Below, in pieces: positions 56,753 to 64,000 of a stretch of DNA of 64,000 bases. The position numbers and the translations under genes were made by a program. Under the pieces are notes generated by a model. It was not told where the DNA came from. It ran no database searches and saw only the letters and a list, made by a program, of their open reading frames with translations. Every line of letters begins with the position of its first letter. Position 1 is the first letter of the stretch. The stretch is taken from contig CAJTFO010000001.1 in the NCBI GenBank assembly GCA_910575755.1, forward strand, positions 186,001 through 250,000. The letters run 5' to 3'. Origin of the DNA: Desulfovibrionaceae bacterium (GTDB lineage: Bacteria; Desulfobacterota; Desulfovibrionia; Desulfovibrionales; Desulfovibrionaceae).

Positions 56753-57601
56753 TTAGCCGTTCTTGAGCTTTTCTTCCATTTCCGCGAAGTTGGGCCGGAA
56801 AGGATAGGGAATGGCCCGGCGACCGTATTCCACGGCAATCAGGGGTGTGGAACCGCGAATGGCGGCGGCCACGGCCTCCTTGATGGAGTGGTAATAAAAA
56901 TGTTCTTCGGACACAAAGTTTTCCAGCTTGGCCCCCATGGGACCGAACAGGCCATAGCAGCAGAGAATGCCGAAAAACGTGCCCACCAGGGCCGCGCCGA
57001 TATAGTGGCCCAATATTTCCGGGGGCTCGTTGATTTTGCCCATGGCCAGCACCACGCCAAGCACGCAGGCCACGATGCCCATGCCCGGCAGGGATTCGGC
57101 CATGTGGCTCACGGCATGGGCAGGCAGGAGGCCTTCCTCGCGCATGGTGTCAATGTCCACATCCATGAGGCTGTCGATATCTGCCGGGTCGCCGGTGGTC
57201 AGATAGACGCGCAGGGTGTCGCCGATGAAGTTGACCAGCCTCGTATCCTTGGACACGTTGGGATACTTGCTGAAAATGGGGCTGGATTCGGGCTTTTCCA
57301 CATCGCTTTCAATGCTGATGACACCTTCGCGGTGCATCTTGGAGAAAAGCGCGTAAAGCAGCGTCAGGGTTTCCAGATAGCGCGACTTGCTGGAGCCGGG
57401 GTCCGCAAAAAGGTGCTTCAGACTCTTGACGATCAGGCCAAAGGTATACTTGGTCTGGGAACCGAAAAACGCGCCCAAGGCACAACCCAGAATGATAATG
57501 AATTCCGCAGGCTGAAAAAGTACGCTCCATTCGCCGTGAGACAGGGTGTAGCCGGTGAACACCGAGACCGCAACGATGGCAAGACCAATTAATAAATACA
57601 T
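56753..57601 (-). CDS. motA: Flagellar motor stator protein MotA
   Basis: 282 residues, four membrane segments. It forms the proton-conducting stator with MotB. Typical elements: AEFIIILGCALGAFFGSQTKYTFGLIVKSLKHLF near the start, SLPGMGIVACVLGVVLAMGKINEPPEILGHYIGAALVGTFFGILCCYGLFGPM near 170-215, and ESLPGMG. Charged residues in the cytoplasmic loop (KPESSPIFSKYP... REGLLPAH) match the family. It lies upstream of motB on the same strand. Confidence 0.95.
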   Translation of the reverse strand: MYLLIGLAIVAVSVFTGYTLSHGEWSVLFQPAEFIIILGCALGAFFGSQTKYTFGLIVKSLKHLFADPGSSKSRYLETLTLLYALFSKMHREGVISIESDVEKPESSPIFSKYPNVSKDTRLVNFIGDTLRVYLTTGDPADIDSLMDVDIDTMREEGLLPAHAVSHMAESLPGMGIVACVLGVVLAMGKINEPPEILGHYIGAALVGTFFGILCCYGLFGPMGAKLENFVSEEHFYYHSIKEAVAAAIRGSTPLIAVEYGRRAIPYPFRPNFAEMEEKLKNG

Positions 57602-57783
57602 GCTTCGCCGCCTGTAAACTCATTCTGTGACTGAAATTCCACACGCGCCGGCAGGAGGGGCCCGGCCCCTCTGGCACGTCGCTCGTATCCAGAGCGGAAT
57701 CCTGCTGAGATATCTTATAGGGGAACGATTACTTAACTCCTCAACGACCGCCCGAAAAAAATCTTTAGCCCCTGGAGCAGGTT

Positions 57784-57811
57784 AACTTTAACTTTCCACA
57801 AAGTCAAAGTT
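57784..57811 (+). repeat. Repeat module F: AACTTT/AAAGTT stem
   Basis: AACTTTAACTTT with AAAGTCAAAGTT, loop CCAC, one mismatched pair. It is followed by TCAACAGCACGCCC and GGCGCTTGCGCC; the same order is found after the stem at 21315-21344. A shared extragenic module. Confidence 0.6.
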
Positions 57812-57864
57812 CAACAGCACGCCCGCATCGGCGCTTGCGCCTCACGGCGGCCCTTATCTGGACG

Positions 57865-59907
57865 TCATTTGCCGAAAAGACCGCGCACCAGTCCGCTCGC
57901 GCCGTCCAGGCCCTTCTTTACCGCGCCGCCCACGCCCTGCGCGCCGTCCTGAACCCCGCTCCCGGCGGCCTTGCCGCCGCCCAGCAGCGCGCCGGGCAGC
58001 TTGCCGGCCATGTCCAGGGCGAATTTGGGATCAACGCCGTAAGAAAGATTGCTGAAAGGCCCCCTGACCACCACGGGAATAGTCATACCCAATGTCTTGA
58101 TCTCCGCCGTGGCGTCCAGATATTGGCGCGACAGGCTGGCCTGGGCCCGCCCCGAAGCGTTGAGTCCGGCGGAGGCAATGGTAACGGGCTGGGCCGTCAC
58201 ATCACCGTTGCGGGCTGTAAAGGGCACGCGCACAAGGTCAAAGCGGTCGGGCGCCACGCCCTTTTTGCCGGTCAGGCCCGGCACGTTCATGGGCAAAGCC
58301 GACATGGCGGCCAGATGCATATGGCGCACTTCCAGCAGGCCCCGACCGTTGAGCCCGGCCAGCATGGCTCTGGCGTCAGCGCCGCGCGCGTTCAGATCCA
58401 CGTCCAGCGCGGCGACGCCATCCACCGGACGCCCCTTGCCCAGGGCGTCCAGAATGCCGCCCACATTGACATCCGCAGCCGTGGCCTTGAGACTGTAAGT
58501 TTTGGCCGGCAGATCCGCAACAGCCGACCCCTTGACGCTTCCGCCGCTGCCCAGGGCGCCGCTCAGGGACGTGACTGCATAGCGGCCTTTTTCACCTTTA
58601 AGAATAAAGGCGACGTTGGCGAGACTGAATTTGCCCTGTCGTATGCCGGCCAAAGCCGCACGCAGATTCACGGAAGGATAGCTTTGCGCGGATTTGGCGC
58701 TCGCTGTCCTGCCCGCGCCGGACGTGTCGCCGGTTCCGGCAGGGGCGGATGCGCCGGATCTGCTTTTTTCCGGCAGAGGCAGGTAGGCGTCCAGATTGAT
58801 CACGCCGGCCTGAATGCCGCCGGACACGGCCAAAGGCGTGCCCAGATCCAGGCTCAGGTCGCCGCGCAGCGGAATGTCATCCAGTTGCATGACGATCTGA
58901 CGCAGATGCAGTGTACGCCCCGCGTATTCCAGGGCACTCTTGAAACTGAGAATGTCATTGTCCACGGGCTTGAGCTTCTGCCCGGCCAGGGCCGCCAGCC
59001 CGCGCGGCGAACCTTCCAGATTCACATGCCCCTTGAAGGCCGGAGGCGCCAGCGTGGCTTCGCCGTCGACGGTCAGGCGGGCCTGCGGCATGGTCAGGCG
59101 GGCTGTGGCCAGACGCAGGCTGCGGGCCTGGAGGTTGAGCGCGCCTTCGCAGATCAACTGGGCGGGGCCGGCCTCCCTGGGCAGAAGGCCGCTCAGCGGG
59201 GTGAACGTCAGGGAAATCTGGCGGAAGGTCAGGTGCGGCGCGTAATAGCGCAGCTTGGCGTCCAGCGCCAGATTGCCGGCCAGAACGGTTTTCTGCGCCT
59301 GCTCCTTGAGCTCAAAGCTGAAGTCGCACTGCACGCCCGCTTCCTCGCGGCGGCGCAGATTTTCCACGGAGATATTGAGATTTTCGATATGAAGCGCCGT
59401 TCCCTGCGCGTCAATATAACGCACCTGGCCCTGCCGCGCCACCAGGCGCATCAGCTCCACGGGCAGTTCATCGGAGGGCGCGGCAGCGTCTGCCGGGCTC
59501 TGGCCTTGCGAGCTTTGATCACGGGTCTGATCCGGCTGCGCCGGGGCGGCCACGGCCTTGCCTTCGCGCACTTCCAGCACGGGATTGTCCAGACGCACCT
59601 CCCGCACCACCAGATTGCCGGAGAGCAGCGGGGTCAGTTCCAGCTCCACCACGCCGCCCCTGACGGAAACGGTAAAACCCTGGCCGTCCTTGATTTCACC
59701 CCAGTCCGCCTGCCCGAACTTCACTCCGGGCGGCAGCAGCGAGAGGGTCGGGGCGCTGGCGAAGATCAGGGGTTTGCCCGTGGCTTTGGCTGTGGCGTCG
59801 GCAATCTGTTTAACCACAAATTGCGTGTCGATGCGGCCGAGCAGCACGGCTCCGGCCACGACCAGTACAACGACGATGCCCAGAATCCAAGGCAGAACAC
59901 GTTTCAT
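57865..59907 (-). CDS. AsmA-family protein
   Basis: 680 residues from ATG 59907, preceded by GGAGG; the earlier in-frame start at 59931 is unlikely. A single N-terminal membrane segment (RVLPWILGIVVVLVVAGAVLL) is followed by a long periplasmic beta-rich region, with the AsmA C-terminal block KTYSLKATAADVNVGGILDALGKGRPVDGVAALDVDLNARGADAR near residues 475-520. AsmA-like proteins are proposed to bridge phospholipid transport between membranes. The C-terminus is glycine-rich. Confidence 0.88.
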   Translation of the reverse strand: MKRVLPWILGIVVVLVVAGAVLLGRIDTQFVVKQIADATAKATGKPLIFASAPTLSLLPPGVKFGQADWGEIKDGQGFTVSVRGGVVELELTPLLSGNLVVREVRLDNPVLEVREGKAVAAPAQPDQTRDQSSQGQSPADAAAPSDELPVELMRLVARQGQVRYIDAQGTALHIENLNISVENLRRREEAGVQCDFSFELKEQAQKTVLAGNLALDAKLRYYAPHLTFRQISLTFTPLSGLLPREAGPAQLICEGALNLQARSLRLATARLTMPQARLTVDGEATLAPPAFKGHVNLEGSPRGLAALAGQKLKPVDNDILSFKSALEYAGRTLHLRQIVMQLDDIPLRGDLSLDLGTPLAVSGGIQAGVINLDAYLPLPEKSRSGASAPAGTGDTSGAGRTASAKSAQSYPSVNLRAALAGIRQGKFSLANVAFILKGEKGRYAVTSLSGALGSGGSVKGSAVADLPAKTYSLKATAADVNVGGILDALGKGRPVDGVAALDVDLNARGADARAMLAGLNGRGLLEVRHMHLAAMSALPMNVPGLTGKKGVAPDRFDLVRVPFTARNGDVTAQPVTIASAGLNASGRAQASLSRQYLDATAEIKTLGMTIPVVVRGPFSNLSYGVDPKFALDMAGKLPGALLGGGKAAGSGVQDGAQGVGGAVKKGLDGASGLVRGLFGK

Positions 59908-60553
59908 GCGGCCTCCGCGCGGGTGGTACAATCTGTTCCTGTGATTGTATATACGCTATGCGTCCAAGGCCTGCAAGCCGCCTCTCCGGAAGAGGCATTC
60001 GCCTTTTCAATGATTTTCTAAAAAATTCATATTAAATTCCAGGCAGTTGAAATGCAGTTTTCAGTAGAAACGTGAATGTCTCCCCCGGAACCGCATACAG
60101 TTCCGGGAAGGCCGGCACATGCCGGCAAAGCGGTGCCGGGCTTCCCTTTTTGACAACCTCGATGTCTGTTTGGCAAGTCTCAGGGCCGGGCTCGGACCAG
60201 GAAACGCATTGACATATTGAGAGGGCGATTCTCTTGCCCATTGCGGTGTTATCTCCAAAAGGCGCGAAGGCCCCATGCACCGGCGCTGGTGATGCAGCCG
60301 GCCCCGTTGATACCTGTTCCTGCTGCATGATTATGTGGAGGAAATAAAAATTTTTCACTGATTTGACAGAAGTGTTTTCTTCGCGGTATAATGTATGGTA
60401 ATTAAGAAAAGGCATTCCCCTTGCGGGCGGGCGGCACGGACGCGCGGACGCGGTCAGACCGTCAGGAGAGTCCTTGGGGGTCAGGGCCGCGGGCGCGGCC
60501 CGTCTGGCGTTCTCAGAAGCTAGACAGCCTCGAACACAAACCAAGGAGTAATC
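59908..60553. other. Divergent intergenic region with rlpA promoter and leader
   Basis: 646 bases. It holds two small hairpins at 60084-60107 (CCCGGAAC stem) and 60111-60126 (GCCGGC arms), the rlpA promoter (60363-60392) and its long GC-rich leader. A 170-residue minus frame at 60032-60544 has no family match or start signal and is not accepted. Confidence 0.6.
60363..60392 (+). promoter_or_regulatory. Consensus sigma-70 promoter of rlpA
   Basis: TTGACA (60363-60368), 18-base spacer, TATAAT (60387-60392): both hexamers are perfect. Start near 60400, leaving about 155 bases of leader. Confidence 0.85.
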
Positions 60554-61339
60554 ATGAAGTATTTACGCTGGCTTTCCATAGGGGCGGCCCTGGCTCTTTG
60601 CCTGGCCCTTGTCGCCCCCATGAACGCCGATGCGGCTTCACAAAGCGCTCCCCAAGCCAAGAAAAGCCGGAAATCCGGCGTCGAAGCCCAGTCCCACTCT
60701 GCCCAAAAAAGCAAAAAAAAGCTCTCTTCCACGCGCAAAAGTCGCGCAGTCAGCAGCAAAGACAAAAATTCACGCAAAAAACACGCCCGTAACGCCAAAA
60801 GCAAAAAGCAGCGCAAAGCCAGCGACAGCCGCCAGGCGGACAACCGCGAACTCTGGCTCAAGCGCGCTCAGGGCAGTGAGCTGCTGACAGGCAAAGCCTC
60901 CTGGTATGGCCGCGACTTTCACGGCGGAACCACGGCCAGCGGCGTCAATTATGATATGTATACCTTCACCGCGGCTCACCGTACCCTGCCTATGGGCACG
61001 GTGGTCAAGGTCACGGATCAGGACAACGGCAAAAGTGTCATGGTCTGTGTGACGGATCGCGGTCCCTATGTGCGCGGACGCATCATTGACCTTTCCTATG
61101 CCGCCGCCCAGCAGCTTGACCTGAGCAAGCGCGGCGTGGGCAAGGTGGATCTGGAAGTGGTCAGCGACGAAAGCGGCACTCCGCTCAGGGCGGATCAGGC
61201 CTATTATGTGCGGTACAGCGCCGGTACAGGGCATGAAAAAGTGGGGCCGTTCCGCGCCTTCGCCGACGCCGCGGCCATGCACGAGGCCTTGCGCCAGGCC
61301 CATCCCGAGGCGGAAGTGGTGCTGGACAGTTCGCGCTAG
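60554..61339 (+). CDS. rlpA: Septal ring lytic transglycosylase RlpA family
   Basis: 261 residues: signal peptide to about residue 28 (NADAA|S), a Lys/Ser-rich linker (30-100) and the double-psi beta-barrel with KASWYGRDFHGGTTASG (113-129), TAAHRTLPMGT and VTDRGPYVRGRIIDLS near 170-185, all family motifs. There is no lipobox and no SPOR domain: the C-terminal 60 residues resemble only weakly the SPOR fold (YYVRYSAGTGHEKVG...AEVV). AAGGAG precedes the start. Confidence 0.92.
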   Translation: MKYLRWLSIGAALALCLALVAPMNADAASQSAPQAKKSRKSGVEAQSHSAQKSKKKLSSTRKSRAVSSKDKNSRKKHARNAKSKKQRKASDSRQADNRELWLKRAQGSELLTGKASWYGRDFHGGTTASGVNYDMYTFTAAHRTLPMGTVVKVTDQDNGKSVMVCVTDRGPYVRGRIIDLSYAAAQQLDLSKRGVGKVDLEVVSDESGTPLRADQAYYVRYSAGTGHEKVGPFRAFADAAAMHEALRQAHPEAEVVLDSSR

Positions 61340-61392
61340 GCGCTTATTGCTATAGAATTTTTGTTTGCCCGCAGAGGGAGTGTACTCTTTTG

Positions 61393-61505
61393 CCGCCAGG
61401 GCATTTTCAGTATGAAAATGCCCTGGCGGATAACCGCGCTCGCGGTTTTCAGGCTCAATGCAGCGCCGCTTTTGAAATGGGGAAATTTCAAAAGCAAAAT
61501 GCCAT
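61393..61505 (-). repeat. Hairpin repeat, copy D
   Basis: Minus strand: hairpin 1 at 61495-61468 (11-bp stem, loop of six), then GGCGCTGCATTGAGCCTGAAAA nearly as in copy C, a shortened hairpin 2 (AACCGCG/CGCGGTT), and hairpin 3 at 61429-61393 with a perfect 17-bp stem and a three-base loop. The last may also end rlpA transcription. Confidence 0.75.
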
Positions 61506-61592
61506 AGAGTGATGACAAATCCCGCTTTGACGCCGGGCTGACTTCTTGCGCGGCGGCGTGATCTCTTGTATGCGCTCCGGGCGGAGGCATTG

Positions 61593-62483
61593 ATGGGCTT
61601 TTTTCTCGGTTTGATCTCGTCAGCCACGTTCGGGCTTATTCCCCTCTTCACCCTGCCGCTGCTGCATGCGGGCATAACGGCGGAATCCGTCCTGTTTTAC
61701 CGTTTCAGCATTGCCTCCATCACGCTCTGGGGTCTGCTGGCCGCACGCGGCGAACATTTTGGCGCGCGCGGCGTGGACCTCTGCAAGCTGGCGGGCCTGA
61801 GCGTCATGTACATGCTGGCCGCCCTGCTTCTCTTCTGGGCCTTCAGCTACCTGCCCAGCGGCGTGGCCGCCACACTCCAGTTTCTCTATCCGGTCATGGT
61901 CATGCTGATCATGATCGTCTTTTTCCATGAATCCTTTTCCTGGATCATTGCCCTGTCCATCCTTCTGGCCGTGTCGGGTGTGGCCCTGCTCAGCGGCGGC
62001 CCCGGCGACGGCGGCAGGAGCATCAGCCTGCTGGGCGTGGGCATGATGCTGTTGTCCGCCCTGTGCAACGCCCTGTATATTGTCGGCATCCAGACGGCGC
62101 GCATCCCGAACATGAGCGGTCTGGTGATGACCTTTTATGTAATGCTGTTCAGCGCCGCGCTTTCCCTGCTCAATGCCCTGGGAACCGACAGATTTCAGAC
62201 CCTGCACTCCTGGCGGGAACTGGCGATTGCCCTCCTGCTGGCTGTGGTCACAGCCGTGCTGTCCAATCTTACCCTGATTCTGGCCATCCAGCGCATTGGT
62301 TCAACCCTGGTTTCAGTGCTGGGCGTCATGGAACCGCTCACCGCCGTGGCCGTGGGCATTCTGGTATTCGGGGAGCCTTTCAGTCCGTCCCTGGCGGGCG
62401 GCGTGGCGCTCATCGCGGCCTCGGTACTGCTGGTCATGCTGGGCGGGCGGATACAAAAATATCTGCGGCGGGCGCGGGCCTGA
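61593..62483 (+). CDS. EamA-family drug/metabolite transporter
   Basis: 296 residues, ten membrane segments in two EamA repeats. GLIPLFTLPLLHAGITAESVLFYRFSIASITLW forms the first and LGVGMMLLSALCNALYIVGIQ the second. FSYLPSGVAATLQFLYPVMV and GSTLVSVLGVMEPLTAVAVGILVFGEP are the usual pseudo-repeated motifs. Start at 61593 after CGGAGG. Substrate unknown. Confidence 0.92.
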   Translation: MGFFLGLISSATFGLIPLFTLPLLHAGITAESVLFYRFSIASITLWGLLAARGEHFGARGVDLCKLAGLSVMYMLAALLLFWAFSYLPSGVAATLQFLYPVMVMLIMIVFFHESFSWIIALSILLAVSGVALLSGGPGDGGRSISLLGVGMMLLSALCNALYIVGIQTARIPNMSGLVMTFYVMLFSAALSLLNALGTDRFQTLHSWRELAIALLLAVVTAVLSNLTLILAIQRIGSTLVSVLGVMEPLTAVAVGILVFGEPFSPSLAGGVALIAASVLLVMLGGRIQKYLRRARA

Positions 62484-62514
62484 AAGCGGGCGCTTGCGCG
62501 CCCGCCCTGCAATG

Positions 62515-63588
62515 TCACAACCTTTCGATGACCTTGCGTCCCATAGCCTCGCAGCCCACCTTGATCATGCCCGGTTCCATGATGTCCTCGGTGCGGAATT
62601 CGTCGCGCAAGGCGCGCCGCACGGCGTTTTCAATACATTCCGCCTCCTCGGTGAGATTGAAGCCCAACCGCAGCAGCATGGCCCCGGAAAGAATGGTGGC
62701 CAGCGGGTTGGCCTTGTCCCGGCCCGCGATGTCAGGCGCGGAACCGTGGATAGGCTCGAACAGGCCGGGCCCGGACGCGCCCAGCGAAGCCGAGGGCAGC
62801 ATGCCCAGAGAACCGGTGAGCACCGAGGCTTCATCCGAAAGAATGTCGCCGAAGATATTGCCGGTGAGAATCACGTCAAACTGTGAAGGATCGCGCACCA
62901 GCTGCATGGCCGCATTGTCCACATACATATGGGAAAGCTCCACATCGGCGTAATCCTTGTGGGTTTCCAGCACCACTTCCTTCCAGAGGCGCGAGGTCTC
63001 CAGCACATTGCTCTTTTCCACGGAGCAGACCTTGCGGCGGCGCTGGCGGGCCGTCTCAAAGGCCACTTTGGCAATGCGGCGGATTTCTTCCTCGTCATAC
63101 ATCATGGTGTTGTAGCCTGTGCGCCGACCGTTGCGCGTCTCTATGCCGCGCGGCTCGCCGAAATAGATATCGCCCGTCAGCTCCCGCACCACGATCAGGT
63201 CGAGCCCCCTGGCCGCCACATCCGGACGCAGCAGGCAGGCCCCGGCCAGTTCGGGCAGCAGCAGGGCCGGACGCAGGTTGGCGAACAGGCCCAGGGCCTT
63301 GCGGATGCCCAGCAGGCCCTTTTCAGGCCGCTGCTCCGGCTTGAGGCCGTCCCACTGCGGGCCGCCCACGGCGGCCAGGAACACAGCGTCGGCCTTGCGG
63401 CATTTTTCCACAGTTTCCTCCGGCAGCGGCGAGCCTGTGGCATCCACGGCCGCCCCGCCGATGAGGGCTTCGTCAAATTCAAACATGTGGCCGAACTTCT
63501 GGGCCACAGCCGCCAGCACGCTGGCGCCCTGGGCCAGAATTTCCGGGCCGATGCCGTCGCCGGGCAACAAACAGATTTTTTTCTGCAT
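62515..63588 (-). CDS. leuB: 3-isopropylmalate dehydrogenase
   Basis: Oxidatively decarboxylates 3-isopropylmalate in leucine synthesis, using NAD and a divalent cation. 357 residues from ATG 63588 (AAGGA upstream). N-terminus [13 protein letters not shown]; substrate-binding arginines in [11 protein letters not shown] and [14 protein letters not shown]; metal-binding aspartates in [22 protein letters not shown]-binding [15 protein letters not shown]. The leuD gene lies 77 bases upstream on the same strand. Confidence 0.97.
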   Translation of the reverse strand: MQKKICLLPGDGIGPEILAQGASVLAAVAQKFGHMFEFDEALIGGAAVDATGSPLPEETVEKCRKADAVFLAAVGGPQWDGLKPEQRPEKGLLGIRKALGLFANLRPALLLPELAGACLLRPDVAARGLDLIVVRELTGDIYFGEPRGIETRNGRRTGYNTMMYDEEEIRRIAKVAFETARQRRRKVCSVEKSNVLETSRLWKEVVLETHKDYADVELSHMYVDNAAMQLVRDPSQFDVILTGNIFGDILSDEASVLTGSLGMLPSASLGASGPGLFEPIHGSAPDIAGRDKANPLATILSGAMLLRLGFNLTEEAECIENAVRRALRDEFRTEDIMEPGMIKVGCEAMGRKVIERL

Positions 63589-63665
63589 ATGTAGATCCTT
63601 CATGGTTCTTCAAAAAAATGCAAAGAAAGATGCAAGGAAGGAAGCAGCGGCAAGCAGGGCCGCGA

Positions 63666-64000
63666 TCACTGCCTGAGGCGCTCCTTCACATAGCCCACCA
63701 GTCCTCCCCTGGCCAGAATGGCGGTCATGGACGGAGGCAGCGGCGGACAGGCGATTTCCGCGCCGTTGGTCAGGTTGCGGATGCGCCCCGTGGCGGCGTC
63801 GATTTCCAGCGCATCGCCATCATTGATCTTGTCCACTTCATCGCCCACTTCCATGAGCAGCAGGCCCATATTGAAGGCATTGCGGTAGAAAATGCGCGCA
63901 AAGCTGTGGCCGATGACCACGGGCATGCCGGCGCCCAGAATGGCGATGGGCGCGTGCTCGCGCGAGGAACCGCAGCCGAAGTTGCGCCCGGCCACAAGAA
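63666..64000 (-). CDS. leuD: 3-isopropylmalate dehydratase small subunit (5' truncated by window edge)
   Basis: The last 110 or so residues are visible. [24 protein letters not shown] is the aconitase-family swivel-domain signature (C-G-S-S-R-E), followed by [20 protein letters not shown]. It partners LeuC to isomerise 2- to 3-isopropylmalate. The frame continues past the window end, so the start is outside. The leuD-leuB order on the minus strand suggests a leuCDB operon. Confidence 0.95.
   Translation of the reverse strand, partial: LVAGRNFGCGSSREHAPIAILGAGMPVVIGHSFARIFYRNAFNMGLLLMEVGDEVDKINDGDALEIDAATGRIRNLTNGAEIACPPLPPSMTAILARGGLVGYVKERLRQ

Noticed and set aside
60032-60544. A 170-residue minus-strand frame upstream of rlpA.
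   Set aside because: It covers the rlpA promoter and leader, has no ribosome site, and no family feature.

Overview
The window is a GC-rich bacterial chromosome segment that reads as a Desulfovibrio-type sulfate reducer (Desulfovibrionaceae). The main reasons are a hemB-ahbD-ahbA/B cluster of the siroheme-dependent (alternative) heme pathway, anaerobic-type corrin genes (cbiA, cbiC), a flagellar stator pair, a complete mre/rod wall-elongation operon and Gram-negative envelope genes. No 16S or other marker is present, so the genus is inferred.

Layout. 0-8.5 kb: a truncated DUF6056-like membrane protein, an M50 protease, trpS-ruvX-mltG, a small conserved gene, then cbiA-cbiC, and a convergent membrane protein. 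8.5-12.4 kb: hemB-ahbD-siroheme decarboxylase subunit and a secreted/anchored protein. 12.5-21 kb: a large MscS channel, a DUF362 protein, thiE, and a minus-strand operon (lysozyme-like protein, GT9 glycosyltransferase, acidic helical protein, FlgN-like protein). 21.4-27.3 kb: a three-gene RND tripartite efflux operon. 27.8-31.5 kb: a membrane-anchored protein of unknown function, a sulfotransferase-like protein and a polytopic membrane protein. 31.8-38.5 kb: mreB-mreC-mreD-mrdA-rodA-bactofilin-GAF. 38.6-40.4 kb: gap and an exported protein. 40.4-48.6 kb: a glycan island. It begins with degenerate sequence holding a 189-bp inverted-repeat element, a deleted glycosyltransferase remnant and an ABC exporter, then turns abruptly AT-rich with a HAD/RgpF-like fusion, a methyltransferase and a DUF115/MAF-like protein that ends in an (AG)15 microsatellite. 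49-52.3 kb: a helical protein, a phenylacetate-CoA-ligase-like enzyme and a CLC channel. 52.35 kb: tRNA-Phe(GAA). 52.4-54.5 kb: an ArsR-regulated permease/thioredoxin module in which each gene is preceded by the same palindrome. 54.7-57.6 kb: MoaD-like, MoeB-like, motB, motA. 57.8-64 kb: AsmA-like protein, rlpA, EamA transporter, leuB and a leuD truncated by the window edge.

The least explained structure is a family of intergenic elements of roughly 150 bp (near 8.6, 12.4, 21.1, 54.6 and 61.4 kb, in both orientations). Each is built from up to three hairpins separated by conserved spacers. The stems differ between copies but remain perfectly or nearly perfectly paired, and three copies share a central loop ACGYGG. 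This looks like compensatory change in a mobile or RNA/DNA structural repeat and is the main candidate for undescribed biology here. Second in interest is the ArsR-type module with three matching operators (TCAAC-N4-GTTGA).
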